Source: Pseudomonas putida
GTDB taxonomy: Bacteria > Pseudomonadota > Gammaproteobacteria > Pseudomonadales > Pseudomonadaceae
DNA length: 64,000 bases
Direction of reading: 5' to 3'
NCBI RefSeq assembly: GCF_028682455.1
Contig: NZ_JANHLD010000001.1
Span: 1,652,001-1,716,000, forward strand
How positions within the stretch are numbered: the first letter of the stretch is position 1; every line of letters begins with the position of its first letter. The position numbers and the translations under genes are program-made. Below the pieces are notes generated by a model that had not been told where the DNA came from, ran no database searches, and worked only from the letters and a program-made list of their open reading frames with translations. This document shows positions 42,927 to 52,023 of this stretch, piece by piece.

Positions 42927-43832
42927 ATGCAGATCCCGGATATGAACCTGTTGGTCGCCCTCGACGCGCTGCTCGACGAAGGCAGTGTGGTGGGCGCAGC
43001 CCGGCGCATGAACCTGAGCCCTGCCGCCATGAGCCGGACCCTGGGGCGCATTCGCGAGGCCATCGGCGATCCGATCCTGGTCCGCGCCGGTCGTGGCCTG
43101 GTGCCCACGCCGCGGGCACTGGCCCTGCACGAGCAGGTACGGGCGCTGGTGGAGCAGGCCGGGCTGGTGTTCCGCAGCCGCGAGGAGGTCGACCTGGCTT
43201 CCCTGGACCGGGCCTTCAATATTCGCACCAACGACTTGTTCATCGCCTTGTATGGCGCCCAGTTGCTCGCTGCCATGCATGAGCAGGCGCCACGCACCGT
43301 GCTGCGCTTCGTACCGGAAAGCGGCGGTGACGACGATGCGGTGCTGCGCGACGGGCGTACCGACCTGATCGTCAGCTCCACCATCGACCTGGGCCCGGAG
43401 ATCAAGGTGCAGAGCTTGTTCCAGACCGTGTACGTGGGGCTGGCACGACAGGATCACCCGATCTTCGAGGCCGAGATCACCCCCGAGCGCTTTGCCGCCT
43501 ACCCGCAGATCAGTGTGTCGCGCCGGGGCCGGGCCAACGGGCCGATTGACCTGGAGTTGTCCAACTACAAGGTGCAGCGCCGGGTGGCGTTGATCACGCC
43601 GAGCTTTCATTCGGCGATGTTTTCCCTGCCCGACTCCGATCTGCTGTTGCCCATGCCGGCGAACATCCTCAACAGCGTGACCAAGCTCGGCCTGCCGCTG
43701 CGCTCGTTCCGCATCCCCCTGCCGCTTGAGCGGGTGACCGTGATGCAGGCCTGGCACCCGCGCTTCGACAACGACCCGGCCCACCGCTGGCTGCGACAAA
43801 CCCTCAAGGCGTGTTGCAGCGAGAACCCTTGA
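42927..43832 (+). CDS. LysR-family regulator of the adjacent EmrAB-like pump
   Basis: 301-aa transcription factor. The N-terminal winged helix contains LLDEGSVVGAARRMNLSPAAMSRTLGRIREAIGDPILVRAGRGLVPT, an arrangement usual for the NodD/SyrM-like branch of LysR proteins. A periplasmic-binding-like effector domain fills residues 90-295. It is followed on the same strand, after 109 bases, by an MFS/HlyD/outer-membrane-factor operon that is its most likely target. The inducer is unknown. Confidence 0.87.
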   Translation: MQIPDMNLLVALDALLDEGSVVGAARRMNLSPAAMSRTLGRIREAIGDPILVRAGRGLVPTPRALALHEQVRALVEQAGLVFRSREEVDLASLDRAFNIRTNDLFIALYGAQLLAAMHEQAPRTVLRFVPESGGDDDAVLRDGRTDLIVSSTIDLGPEIKVQSLFQTVYVGLARQDHPIFEAEITPERFAAYPQISVSRRGRANGPIDLELSNYKVQRRVALITPSFHSAMFSLPDSDLLLPMPANILNSVTKLGLPLRSFRIPLPLERVTVMQAWHPRFDNDPAHRWLRQTLKACCSENP

Positions 43833-43941
43833 AGCCCGGATTGCGTTTGCTGCACTAGTAAACTGCCAATATGTCAGTTTTCGTCAACATTCCCACTTCT
43901 TAGACTTCTGCCGGTCGTTGTTCACCCCGAAGAGGTCTTAC

Positions 43942-45483
43942 ATGAGTTCGCTGACTGCGCTGCCCGTTGCTGGCGCAACTGCACCGGTAGCCACGCCTGC
44001 AGCACCGTCGGCTTTTGGCCTGCGCATTGTGGTCGGGCTGCTCGGTGTGTTGCTGGCGGTGCTCTGCGCCGGCCTCAACGAAATGGTCACCAAGGCGTCG
44101 CTGGCCGATATCCGTGGCGCGATGTTCATCGGTGCCGACGAAGGCGCCTGGCTGATTGCCGTGTATTCGGCGGCCTCCGTCTCGGCCATGGCTTTTTCGC
44201 CGTGGCTGGCCGCGACCTTCTCCCTGCGCCGATTCACCCTCTGCGCCATCAGTGCATTTGCTCTGCTCGGGCTGCTGCAACCCTATGCGCCCAACCTCAC
44301 CAGCCTGATGCTGCTGCGCACCCTGCAAGGCCTGGCGTCGGGGGCACTGCCGCCGATGCTGATGAGTGTGGCGCTGCGCTTTCTGCCGCCCGGAATCAAG
44401 GTCTATGGCCTGGCCGGCTATGCCCTGACCGCCACCTTCGGGCCCAACCTGGGCACACCGCTGGCGGGCCTCTGGACCGAGTACGTGGGGTGGCAGTGGG
44501 CGTTCTGGCAGATCATCGCGCCGTCATTGCTGGCCATGGCCTGCGTGGCCTGGGGGCTACCCCAGGACCCGCTGCGCCTGGAACGCTTCAAACAGTTCGA
44601 CTGGCGCGGCCTGTTGCTCGGGTTGCCGGCCATTTGCTCACTGGTGATCGGCCTGACCCTGGGTGATCGCATGGGTTGGTACGACTCGCCGCTGATCTGC
44701 TGGTTGCTCGGTGGCGGCCTGGTGCTGCTGGTGCTGTTCATGATCAACGAATGGTCCGAACCGTTGCCGTTCTTCAAGTTGCAGATGCTCAAGACCCGCA
44801 ACCTGACACACGCCCTGGTGACCCTCTGCGGCGTGCTGATCGTGCTCACGGCGGTGATTATCATTCCGTCGAGCTTCCTCGCCCAGATCCAGGGTTATCG
44901 ACCGGCCCAGACCGGCCCGCTGATGTTGCTGGTGGCCGGTCCGCAACTGCTGGCGCTGCCGCTGGTGGCGGCCCTTTGCAACCTTCGCGCGGTGGATTGT
45001 CGCTGGGTTCTGGCGGTCGGGCTCGGCCTGCTGGCGCTGTCGTGCTGGGCCGGCACCCAGCTCACCAGTGTGTGGATTCGCGACAACTTCTACCTGCTGC
45101 AAGCACTGCACATCTTCGCCCAGCCCATGGCCGTGCTGCCGTTGCTGATGCTCGCCACCGGCGGCATGACGCCCCAGGACGGCCCCTTCGCCTCGGCCTG
45201 GTTCAACACCGTCAAGGGCCTGGCCTCGGTGGTCGCTGCCGGCTTGATCGAGGCCCTGACCACGGTGCGCCGGCACTTTCATTCCAACAACCTGGTGGAC
45301 AGCCTGGGCAATTCACCCCTGTCCGACGATGGCGCGGCAGGGCTTGCCCGACGCATCCACGACCAGGCGCTGGTGCTCACCAGCGCCGACCTCTACCTGT
45401 GCATGGCGCTGCTGGCGCTGGCGCTGATCCTGCTGATTCCGTTTGTGCCCACCCGGATCTACCCCCCGCGTGCCGTGGCCTGA
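43942..45483 (+). CDS. MFS drug exporter, DHA2 (EmrB) type
   Basis: Proton-driven inner-membrane exporter of 513 aa with about 14 membrane segments. Residues 70-150 include GADEGAWLIAVYSAASVSAM and LMLLRTLQGLASGALPPMLM, the latter around the conserved motif C region of DHA2 proteins. ATG 43942 has AAGAGG seven bases upstream. It is the first gene of an exporter operon with a HlyD adaptor and outer-membrane factor, so a tripartite EmrAB-TolC-like pump is expected. The substrate is unknown; such pumps export hydrophobic toxins, fatty acids or phenolics. Confidence 0.9.
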   Translation: MSSLTALPVAGATAPVATPAAPSAFGLRIVVGLLGVLLAVLCAGLNEMVTKASLADIRGAMFIGADEGAWLIAVYSAASVSAMAFSPWLAATFSLRRFTLCAISAFALLGLLQPYAPNLTSLMLLRTLQGLASGALPPMLMSVALRFLPPGIKVYGLAGYALTATFGPNLGTPLAGLWTEYVGWQWAFWQIIAPSLLAMACVAWGLPQDPLRLERFKQFDWRGLLLGLPAICSLVIGLTLGDRMGWYDSPLICWLLGGGLVLLVLFMINEWSEPLPFFKLQMLKTRNLTHALVTLCGVLIVLTAVIIIPSSFLAQIQGYRPAQTGPLMLLVAGPQLLALPLVAALCNLRAVDCRWVLAVGLGLLALSCWAGTQLTSVWIRDNFYLLQALHIFAQPMAVLPLLMLATGGMTPQDGPFASAWFNTVKGLASVVAAGLIEALTTVRRHFHSNNLVDSLGNSPLSDDGAAGLARRIHDQALVLTSADLYLCMALLALALILLIPFVPTRIYPPRAVA

Positions 45484-45509
45484 CGAACTTGTGAAGTGAG
45501 AAAAACAAC

Positions 45510-46568
45510 ATGACGTTGAACAACAATCGAAAAACCGCCCTGATCGCGGCCGTGCTGGTGGTCGCTGTAGGTGCCGGCGTGCTGCTGTCGGGCAATGCCC
45601 GTGAGCAGTCGACCAACGATGCCTATGTGTCGGCCGACTACACCGTGGTGGCGCCCAAGGTCTCGGGCTTTATCAAGCAGGTGCTGGTGGAGGACAACCA
45701 GCAGGTCAAGGCGGGACAGTTGCTGGCGCTGATCGATGATCGCGATTACCAGGCGGCATTGGCTGCTGCCCAGGCCCAGGCGCTGATGGCGCGGGCGCAG
45801 AAGCAGAACGCCAAGGCGACCCTCGAGCGCCAGGCGTCGCTGATTGTCCAGGCCCAGGCGGCGGTAGCGGCCGATGATGCGCAACTGGCATTTGCCAACC
45901 ATGAACTGACCCGCCACAGTCGCCTGGCCGAGCAGGGTGCAGGCACCGTGCAGAACGCCCAGCAGGCCCGCAGCCGAGTGGACCAGGCGCGGGCGCGGCA
46001 GGCCAATTCAAGCGCTGCGCTGGCTGCCGCGCGCAAGCAGGTCGACATTCTCAACGCCCAGCTCGACGGCGCCGAAGGCAGCCTGAAGCAAGCCCTGGCC
46101 AGCCTTGAGCGGGCACGCCTGGACCTGTCGTACACCCGTATCGTCGCGCCCATCGACGGCATGGTCGGCGAGCGTGCGTTGCGTGTCGGTGCCTACGTCA
46201 ATCCCGGTGCCCGGTTGCTGTCGGTGGTGCCGCTGGCCGAGGCCTATGTGGTGGCCAACTTCCAGGAAACCCAGCTGACCCACGTGCAACCCGGCCAGCC
46301 GGTGAACATCAGCGTCGATACCTTTTCCGGCGAGCGCCTGCACGGTCATGTGCAGAGCCTGGCCCCGGCCACCGGGGTGACCTTTGCGGCCATCAAGCCG
46401 GACAACGCCACCGGCAACTTCACCAAGGTGGTGCAGCGTATTCCGGTGAAAATTGTCTTCGATGCCGACCAGCCGCTGCTTGAACGCCTGCGGGTGGGGA
46501 TGTCGGTGGTCGCGACCATCGACACCACTGCCAAGGCGCTCGTCGCCAACGAGGTCAGTGCCCGATGA
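45510..46568 (+). CDS. HlyD-family adaptor, EmrA type
   Basis: Periplasmic adaptor of 352 aa anchored by one N-terminal segment (about 8-27). It has NDAYVSADYTVVAPKVSGFIKQVLVEDNQQVKAGQLLALID as first lipoyl half, a long Ala/Gln-rich coiled-coil hairpin (about 80-190), then YTRIVAPIDGMVGERALRVGAYVNPGARLL. The final beta-barrel has the typical NFTKVVQRIPVKIVFD, a motif of EmrA proteins. It lies 26 bases after the MFS gene and its stop overlaps the outer-membrane-factor ATG. Confidence 0.92.
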   Translation: MTLNNNRKTALIAAVLVVAVGAGVLLSGNAREQSTNDAYVSADYTVVAPKVSGFIKQVLVEDNQQVKAGQLLALIDDRDYQAALAAAQAQALMARAQKQNAKATLERQASLIVQAQAAVAADDAQLAFANHELTRHSRLAEQGAGTVQNAQQARSRVDQARARQANSSAALAAARKQVDILNAQLDGAEGSLKQALASLERARLDLSYTRIVAPIDGMVGERALRVGAYVNPGARLLSVVPLAEAYVVANFQETQLTHVQPGQPVNISVDTFSGERLHGHVQSLAPATGVTFAAIKPDNATGNFTKVVQRIPVKIVFDADQPLLERLRVGMSVVATIDTTAKALVANEVSAR

Positions 46569-48028
46569 AACAGGCCTTTTCGCTTTCGCCGCTGCTGCTG
46601 GGCCTGTTGCTGGGCGGCTGCACTCTGGGACCGGACTTCAGCGCGCCCGACAGCAAGGCGCCCGCCGACTGGGCCCCGTTGCAACAGGCTGCGGCGCCGA
46701 GCCAGCCCGAGGAAGGGGTATTGCAGCAGCGCTGGTGGGAAAGTTTCGACGACCCGCTCCTGAGCGAGCTGATCGAACAGGCCAGCCAGCGCAACCTCGA
46801 CCTGCGGATCGCCAGTGCGCGCTTGCTGCAAAGCCGTGCGCTGCGCCAGAGCATTGCCGCCGAGCAATCCCCGGCGGTGGACCTTGGCGCCGGCTACAGC
46901 CGTGCGCGCAACAGCGCCGAAGGGCTCAACGACCCGTCCGGCAAGGGCGGCAAGTCGGCCTTCAGCCTCTGGCAAGGCGATCTTGTCGCCAATTGGGAAC
47001 TCGACCTCTGGGGCCGGGTGCGCCGCCAGGTGGAGGCTGCCGATGCGGTGGTCGAGGTGGCCGAGAATGACCGACGCGGCGTGTTGTTGTCGCTGCTGGC
47101 CGACACCGCCGGCAACTACATCCAGCTGCGCGCGGTGCAGCACACCCTGGCAGTGACCCGCGACAACCTGGAGGTGGCCCGGCACAGCTTGCGGCTGTCG
47201 CAGATGCGGCTGAACGACGGTGTGGCCACGGCGCTGGATGTGGCCCAGGCCTCTGCCCAGGTGGCCTCGATAGACGCTCGCCTGCCCTTGCTTGAAGACC
47301 GCCAGGCGCAGTTGATCAATGCCTTGAGCCTGTTGCTGGCCGAGCCGCCGCGAAGTTTACAGGCGCGTTTGCAGCCGGTGGTGCAGATGCCGGCACCCCA
47401 GCAACGCTTCGCCATTGGCGTGCCGTCGGAGCTGGCCCAGCGCCGTCCGGACATCCGTCAGGCCGAGGCCCGGCTGCATGCCGCCACCGCCAGCATCGGC
47501 GTGGCCAAGGCGGACTTCTACCCGAGCATTCGCTTGTCGGGCAACCTGGGCCTGCAGTCGCTGCAACTGGCCGACTTTGGCAACTGGGATGCACGCCGCT
47601 TTGCCATTGGCCCACAGTTGAGCCTGCCGATTTTCGAAGGTGGGCGATTGACCGGGGTACTCAAGCTGCGGGAGGCGCAGCAACAGGAAGCGGCGGTGCA
47701 CTACCAGCAGGTGGTGCTGCGCGCCTGGCATGAGATCGACGATGTGCTGCGGCTGTACAACGCCAGTCAGTTGCGCCGCGACCTCCTGGCCGAGGCGGTG
47801 CGCCAGAACCGCATTGCCCTGCAAACCGCCCAGCGCCAGTACGTCGAGGGCGCGGTCGATTTTCTCAATGTGCTCAGTGTGCAGGGCGCGTTGCTGGCCA
47901 GCGAGGAGCAGTGGGTCGAGAGTTCGGCGGCGGTGTCCCAGGCGTTGGTCGGCTTGTACAAGTCCCTCGGCGGTGGCTGGCAGGCCTTCGACCTGCCAGT
48001 GACTGCAGCGGTTACAGCGGGCGGCTGA
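46565..48028 (+). CDS. Outer membrane efflux lipoprotein, NodT type
   Basis: TolC-like channel of 487 aa with lipoprotein signal (LLGGC, Cys about residue 19, then TLGPDF). Two OEP domains follow: NWELDLWGRVRRQVEAADAVVEVA in the first, and ELAQRRPDIRQAEARLHAATASIGVAKADFYPSI in the second. It completes the MFS-HlyD-OMF operon with an ATGA overlap. Its 3' end overlaps the convergent SDR gene by 17 bases. This is the second NodT-type channel in the window; the two are only distantly alike. Confidence 0.92.
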   Translation: MKQAFSLSPLLLGLLLGGCTLGPDFSAPDSKAPADWAPLQQAAAPSQPEEGVLQQRWWESFDDPLLSELIEQASQRNLDLRIASARLLQSRALRQSIAAEQSPAVDLGAGYSRARNSAEGLNDPSGKGGKSAFSLWQGDLVANWELDLWGRVRRQVEAADAVVEVAENDRRGVLLSLLADTAGNYIQLRAVQHTLAVTRDNLEVARHSLRLSQMRLNDGVATALDVAQASAQVASIDARLPLLEDRQAQLINALSLLLAEPPRSLQARLQPVVQMPAPQQRFAIGVPSELAQRRPDIRQAEARLHAATASIGVAKADFYPSIRLSGNLGLQSLQLADFGNWDARRFAIGPQLSLPIFEGGRLTGVLKLREAQQQEAAVHYQQVVLRAWHEIDDVLRLYNASQLRRDLLAEAVRQNRIALQTAQRQYVEGAVDFLNVLSVQGALLASEEQWVESSAAVSQALVGLYKSLGGGWQAFDLPVTAAVTAGG

Positions 48029-48836
48029 GGCCGAAGCGCTTTTTCAGCACAGTGTCCAGCAATTTGCGTGGCAGCCAGCGGGCCATCAGCGGCAGCGCGC
48101 GGCTGCCGTTGCCCAGGCGCACCAGCGACGGCGCGGGTTGTTTGCTCACCGCTGCCAGCAGGCCCTGGGCGAATGCGGTGGCGGTGGTGGGGTGGTCCTG
48201 CGAGGCGCGGGCGCGGGCGTGGACCTGTTCGCGCAGCGGCCACCACGGCGAGTCGGCGGCCAGCACCTGTTCGGCCTGGGTCTGCGCGTTGTCGGCAAAC
48301 TGCGTGGCGATGGCCCCCGGCTGCACTTCCATCACCCGGATACCGAAGGGCGCCAGCTCCAGGCGCAGGGCATCGCTCAAAGCATGCACTGCCGCTTTGG
48401 ATGCGCAGTAGGCACCGGCAAACGGGGTCACCAGCACGCCCGACACGCTGCCGATATTCACCACCAGGCCCTTGTTGCGACGCAGGGCCGGGAACAGTGC
48501 GCGTGTGACGCCGACCAGGGCAAACACGTTGGTTTCGAACTGGCGCTGCATGGCCTCGACGCCGCCATCGAGCAGCGGCCCCATGGCACCATAGCCGGCG
48601 TTGTTGATCAGAATGTCGAGCCCGTTGTGCTCGGCCTCGATCTCTTCACTCAGGCGCTGCAAGGCCTGGGCATCGTTGACGTCCAGCTGGCGCCCCTTGA
48701 AGCCGGCCGCTTCCAGCCGTGCGACGTCGTCGGCTTTGCGGGCCGTGGCCCAGACCTGGTGGCCGGCGTTCTTGAAACTGTCGGCCAGGGCGCGGCCGAT
48801 GCCGCTGGAACAACCGGTGATGAGCACGATGGGCAT
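48012..48836 (-). CDS. Short-chain dehydrogenase/reductase (SDR)
   Basis: Cytoplasmic NAD(P)-dependent oxidoreductase, 274 aa. The Rossmann cofactor motif is TGCSSGIG (with the preceding VLI strand), the structural motif is NNAGYG, and the catalytic tetrad includes Ser in NIGSVSGVL and YCASK. A C-terminal basic stretch (MARWLPRKLLDTVLKKRFGL) could be membrane-associated. The start ATG 48836 is 13 codons inside a longer open frame and directly precedes the cofactor strand. The substrate is not known. Confidence 0.88.
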   Translation of the reverse strand: MPIVLITGCSSGIGRALADSFKNAGHQVWATARKADDVARLEAAGFKGRQLDVNDAQALQRLSEEIEAEHNGLDILINNAGYGAMGPLLDGGVEAMQRQFETNVFALVGVTRALFPALRRNKGLVVNIGSVSGVLVTPFAGAYCASKAAVHALSDALRLELAPFGIRVMEVQPGAIATQFADNAQTQAEQVLAADSPWWPLREQVHARARASQDHPTTATAFAQGLLAAVSKQPAPSLVRLGNGSRALPLMARWLPRKLLDTVLKKRFGLSRPL

Positions 48837-48898
48837 AGGGTCAGGCCTGATGATCGCGAAAGGTGCGTCGATCATACGGTAACCGAGGGCAAAAAAAG

Positions 48899-49363
48899 CT
48901 AGTTGGCGAAGCTGCCCTGCAGTTGCTCGGCACGGAACTCAAGGGATTGCGGCCGGTAGCCCGAGCGCAGCGGCGGCAGGGGCAGGCAGTCACTCCAGTC
49001 GGCGCCGGGTTGCAGTTCGCCCGGGCCCCGGTAGCGGGGGGCGCTGTAGGTATTTTCGTTGAGGTTGACGCTATCGCCCGGAGTGTAGGCGGCGATGCGC
49101 CAGCGCACGGTCAGCAGCGGCACATCGTTGCCGTTTTTCATGCTCACGCGCAGGGGGCGGTCGGCCGGGCAGGTGTCGGGGGCATAGCTGACGCGCAGGT
49201 CCAGGCGTGCCAGTTGGGAGGCTTCGCGGTTGTCCTGCCAGATGACCCAGAGTGCAACCAGGCCCAGGCCGAATGCGGCCGAGAGGGAAATGGGCAGGGC
49301 CTTGGCCGGGTAGCGCAACAGCAGTACCAGCCAGGTGAGGACGAGCAGGGCGCCGATGATCAT
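48899..49363 (-). CDS. Conserved hypothetical membrane-anchored protein
   Basis: 154-aa protein of unknown function. Two N-terminal hydrophobic segments (about 2-16 and 26-43, GLGLVALWVIW) are followed by a periplasmic or cytoplasmic domain of about 105 residues rich in beta strands, with two Cys (APDTCPADRPL, DWSDCLPLP) that could form a disulphide. Similar proteins occur in Pseudomonas genomes and are sometimes labelled multidrug transporter without evidence. The gene is alone; it ends 62 bases after the SDR start and begins next to a 505-bp repeat-rich gap. Confidence 0.75.
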   Translation of the reverse strand: MIIGALLVLTWLVLLLRYPAKALPISLSAAFGLGLVALWVIWQDNREASQLARLDLRVSYAPDTCPADRPLRVSMKNGNDVPLLTVRWRIAAYTPGDSVNLNENTYSAPRYRGPGELQPGADWSDCLPLPPLRSGYRPQSLEFRAEQLQGSFAN

Positions 49364-49517
49364 GGGCGAGGCCTTGGGTCAGGAGGAGCCTTTATCCTAA
49401 CTGCTGGCCGAGACTTGTGGGAGATGGCCCAGGGCTGATCCTTGCACTTGGGGGCTTATCCAGTTTAAGGGGTGGCGCTGCTGGCCCCTTCCGAACTGAC
49501 GGCGGGTCCAGCGGTGT

Positions 49518-49536
49518 GCACACAAATGTTGTGTGC
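49518..49536. repeat. 19-bp hairpin in the gap beyond algA
   Basis: GCACACAA and TTGTGTGC form perfect 8-bp arms with loop ATG. It lies within the 505-bp stretch 49364-49868, which contains no credible gene. No T-tract follows, so its role as a terminator of the alginate operon is doubtful. Confidence 0.5.
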
Positions 49537-49675
49537 GACCTCGCTCGGCAAGAGCGAAGCGAACTGTGCTCTTGATCTTGATTTTTCGCGATTTCAGTAG
49601 GTCGCCGTTGAGGCGGAGGGGGCCGGCAGCGTCGCCACATCAGCTGGATTTGCATGCATATCCACCCAGGATCAC

Positions 49676-49866
49676 GACCGCTTTGCGGCCGATCGCTGGC
49701 AAGCCAGCTCCCACAAGGCCGGATGCAGTTGGCAAGCCAGCTCCCACAAGGCCGGATGCAGTTGGCAAGCCAGTCCACAAGGCTGGATGCAGCTGCCAAG
49801 CCAGTCCACAAGGCTGGATGCAGCTGCCAAGCCAGCCCCCGCACGATCGCGCGGGAGCTGGCTTTC
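49676..49866. repeat. REP-derived tandem array downstream of algA
   Basis: Begins with a REP (CGACCGCTTTGCGGCCGATCG) and continues as tandem units at 49696-49728 and 49729-49761 (33 bp), 49762-49792 and 49793-49823 (31 bp), and a partial unit at 49824-49835. Each unit has the form TGGCAAGCCAG, CCACAAGG, then GGATGCAG. It ends in a large imperfect hairpin (49829-49866) around CGATCG. It directly abuts the algA stop codon at 49869. Confidence 0.85.
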
Positions 49867-49868
49867 AG

Positions 49869-51320
49869 TTACTGCGCGATGGTCTTGATCGAGATCCCGC
49901 GCTCAAGCGGCGTCGAGCGGCCGTAGATATCTTCGAAACGCTCGATGTCGTCTTCACCCAGGTAGCTGCCCGACTGCACCTCAATGATCTCCAGCGGGAT
50001 CTTGCCCGGGTTGCGCAGGCGGTGCACCGAAGCGATTGGGATATAGGTGGACTGGTTCTCGGTGAGCAGGAACACGTTCTCGTCGCAGGTCACTTCAGCG
50101 GTGCCCGATACCACGATCCAGTGCTCGGCGCGGTGATGGTGCATCTGCAACGACAGGCAGGCGCCGGGCTTGACGGTGATGTGCTTGACCTGGAAGCGGC
50201 CGCCCATGTCCACCGAGTCGTAGGAACCCCACGGCCGGTACACCTCGCAGTGGTTCTGGGTTTCGCTACGGCCCTGTTCGTTGAGGGTGTTGACCATCTG
50301 CTTGACGCCCTGGACCTTGTCCTTGTGGGCAATCATCATCGCGTCCTTGGTCTCGACCACCACGATGTTCTCAAGGCCGATCACCGACACCAGCTTGCCG
50401 TTGCCGTGGATCATGCAGTTGCGGCTGTCCTGCACCACCACGTCGCCCTTGGTGACGTTGCCGTTGGTGTCTTTCTCGTGCACATCCCACAGCGACGACC
50501 AGCAGCCCACGTCGCTCCAGCCGGCGCTCAGCGGCACCACACAGGCGCGCTGGGTCTTTTCCATCACTGCGTAGTCGATGGAGTTGTCCGGGCAGCAGGC
50601 GAAGGTGGCGTCGTCGATGCTCAGGTTGTCGCCGTCTTCCTGGCTGCGCTCCAGGGTCAGCAGGCAGGTGTCGTAGATGTCCGGGTCGTGCTTTTTCAGT
50701 TCTTCGAGGAAGCGGCTGGCACGGAACAGGAACATGCCGCTGTTCCAGAAGTAACCCCCGGCCTGGACGAACTCCTTGGCGCGTTTTTCATCGGGCTTCT
50801 CGACGAACTGGGCGACACGGCTGACGCCTTCGGGCAGCAGTGCGTCCTGGCTCGATTTGATATAGCCATAGCCGGTTTCAGGCTTGGTCGCCGGCACACC
50901 GAACAGCACCATCTCGCCACGCTCGGCCGCCACCGTGGCCAGGGCCAGGGCGCGTTGCAGGGCTTTCTGGTCGTCGATCACGTGGTCGGCCGGCAGCACC
51001 AGCATCAGGTCGTCGCGACCTTCATTGACCAGTTTCATCGCCGCCAGGGCTACGGCCGGCGCGGTATTGCGGCCGAAGGGTTCGAGCAGGATGGCCTGGG
51101 TTTCGAGTTTCAGGCTGTCGAGTTGCTCGTTGACGATAAATTTATGGTCCTTGTTGCAGACCACGATCGGGGTGTCCATGCCCTCGAACACCAGGCGCGA
51201 GAGGGTTTGCTGGAACAGGGTGTGTTCGCCGGTCAGGGCCAGGAACTGTTTGGGGAATTGCTTGCGCGACAGGGGCCACAGACGCGAACCGCTACCGCCG
51301 GACAGGATGACTGGAATCAT
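49869..51320 (-). CDS. algA: AlgA, phosphomannose isomerase / GDP-mannose pyrophosphorylase
   Basis: Bifunctional cytoplasmic enzyme supplying GDP-mannose, the precursor that AlgD oxidises for alginate. The 483-aa protein starts MIPVILSGGSGSRLWPLSRK (nucleotidyltransferase signature) and has FVEKPDEKRA in the N-terminal domain. The C-terminal cupin isomerase domain contains the metal-binding QMHHHRAEHWIVVSGTAEVT. It is the last gene of the alginate operon, 33 bases after algF, and is followed immediately by a tandem repeat array. Length and motifs equal those of P. aeruginosa AlgA. Confidence 0.97.
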   Translation of the reverse strand: MIPVILSGGSGSRLWPLSRKQFPKQFLALTGEHTLFQQTLSRLVFEGMDTPIVVCNKDHKFIVNEQLDSLKLETQAILLEPFGRNTAPAVALAAMKLVNEGRDDLMLVLPADHVIDDQKALQRALALATVAAERGEMVLFGVPATKPETGYGYIKSSQDALLPEGVSRVAQFVEKPDEKRAKEFVQAGGYFWNSGMFLFRASRFLEELKKHDPDIYDTCLLTLERSQEDGDNLSIDDATFACCPDNSIDYAVMEKTQRACVVPLSAGWSDVGCWSSLWDVHEKDTNGNVTKGDVVVQDSRNCMIHGNGKLVSVIGLENIVVVETKDAMMIAHKDKVQGVKQMVNTLNEQGRSETQNHCEVYRPWGSYDSVDMGGRFQVKHITVKPGACLSLQMHHHRAEHWIVVSGTAEVTCDENVFLLTENQSTYIPIASVHRLRNPGKIPLEIIEVQSGSYLGEDDIERFEDIYGRSTPLERGISIKTIAQ

Positions 51321-51353
51321 GGGTGTTCTCCGAAGTATGAAAAAGGCAGTTGA

Positions 51354-52010
51354 TTAACGGGTCGATACCGGGCGCTTGACCCAGACCGGCGACAGGCTGC
51401 TGCCGGATCCGGTGACGTAGAGCACCGCTGCTTCGCCGCGCTCCAGAGCCACCGGCTTCAGATCGCTGACTTTTTTGTCGCCTTCGTACAGGGCCAGGCT
51501 GACCTTGACCGGGTTGATCTCGCGCTCGCCGCGAGCCTTGGCGGCCACCGGCTTGACCACTTCGGTCTTGCCATCGGCGGTTTTCAGGGTCAGGGCCTGG
51601 TCGCTGAGGTTCTGTACCCGCACCAGGGATTTCTGCTTGTTCTTGAACGGTGGTTCTTCAACCAGTTGCGGCTTGCCCGAGGCGTTGTTGACCAGGGTGT
51701 AGTAGTGGTCGGAGGCGAGCTTGACCGGCAGGCTCTGGCTGCCGACCTTGGCGCTGTAGTCGCCTTGTGGCATGAAGCTGAAGTCGCTGCTGGCCTGGGC
51801 CGCCACGGCGTTGATCTGGGTGTTGCCGACGCTGGCGTCTACGGCCTGGTTGCTGGCGTTGTAGACGCGTACGAAGGTCGAGCCTTTCGGCGCGCTGGGG
51901 CCGTAGAGCGCGGCGTCGGCGCCGGCATAGGCCTGCAGGGAGAGCAGACTCAGACCTGCGGCCAGGGCGCAGGCTTTGGCGATGCGGTGCTTGGTAGTGT
52001 GCAAGGTCAT
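51354..52010 (-). CDS. algF: AlgF, alginate O-acetylation adaptor
   Basis: Periplasmic protein needed for O-acetylation of alginate; it bridges AlgJ and AlgX in the acetylation complex by family knowledge. The 218-aa protein has a signal peptide ending AYA (about 1-29) and two beta-rich domains. The first includes GSTFVRVYNASNQAVDASVG, the second KSLVRVQNLSDQALTLKTADG. It lies 13 bases after algJ and 33 before algA. Length agrees with known AlgF proteins. Confidence 0.95.
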   Translation of the reverse strand: MTLHTTKHRIAKACALAAGLSLLSLQAYAGADAALYGPSAPKGSTFVRVYNASNQAVDASVGNTQINAVAAQASSDFSFMPQGDYSAKVGSQSLPVKLASDHYYTLVNNASGKPQLVEEPPFKNKQKSLVRVQNLSDQALTLKTADGKTEVVKPVAAKARGEREINPVKVSLALYEGDKKVSDLKPVALERGEAAVLYVTGSGSSLSPVWVKRPVSTR

Positions 52011-52023
52011 GGGTGTTTCCTCT

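Noticed and set aside
49696..49835. Possible CRISPR array
   Set aside because: Units are contiguous direct repeats with no unique spacers and no cas genes nearby.
49533..51353. Plus-strand open frame opposite algA
   Set aside because: Shadow of algA that also runs through the tandem repeat array; no homology-like features.
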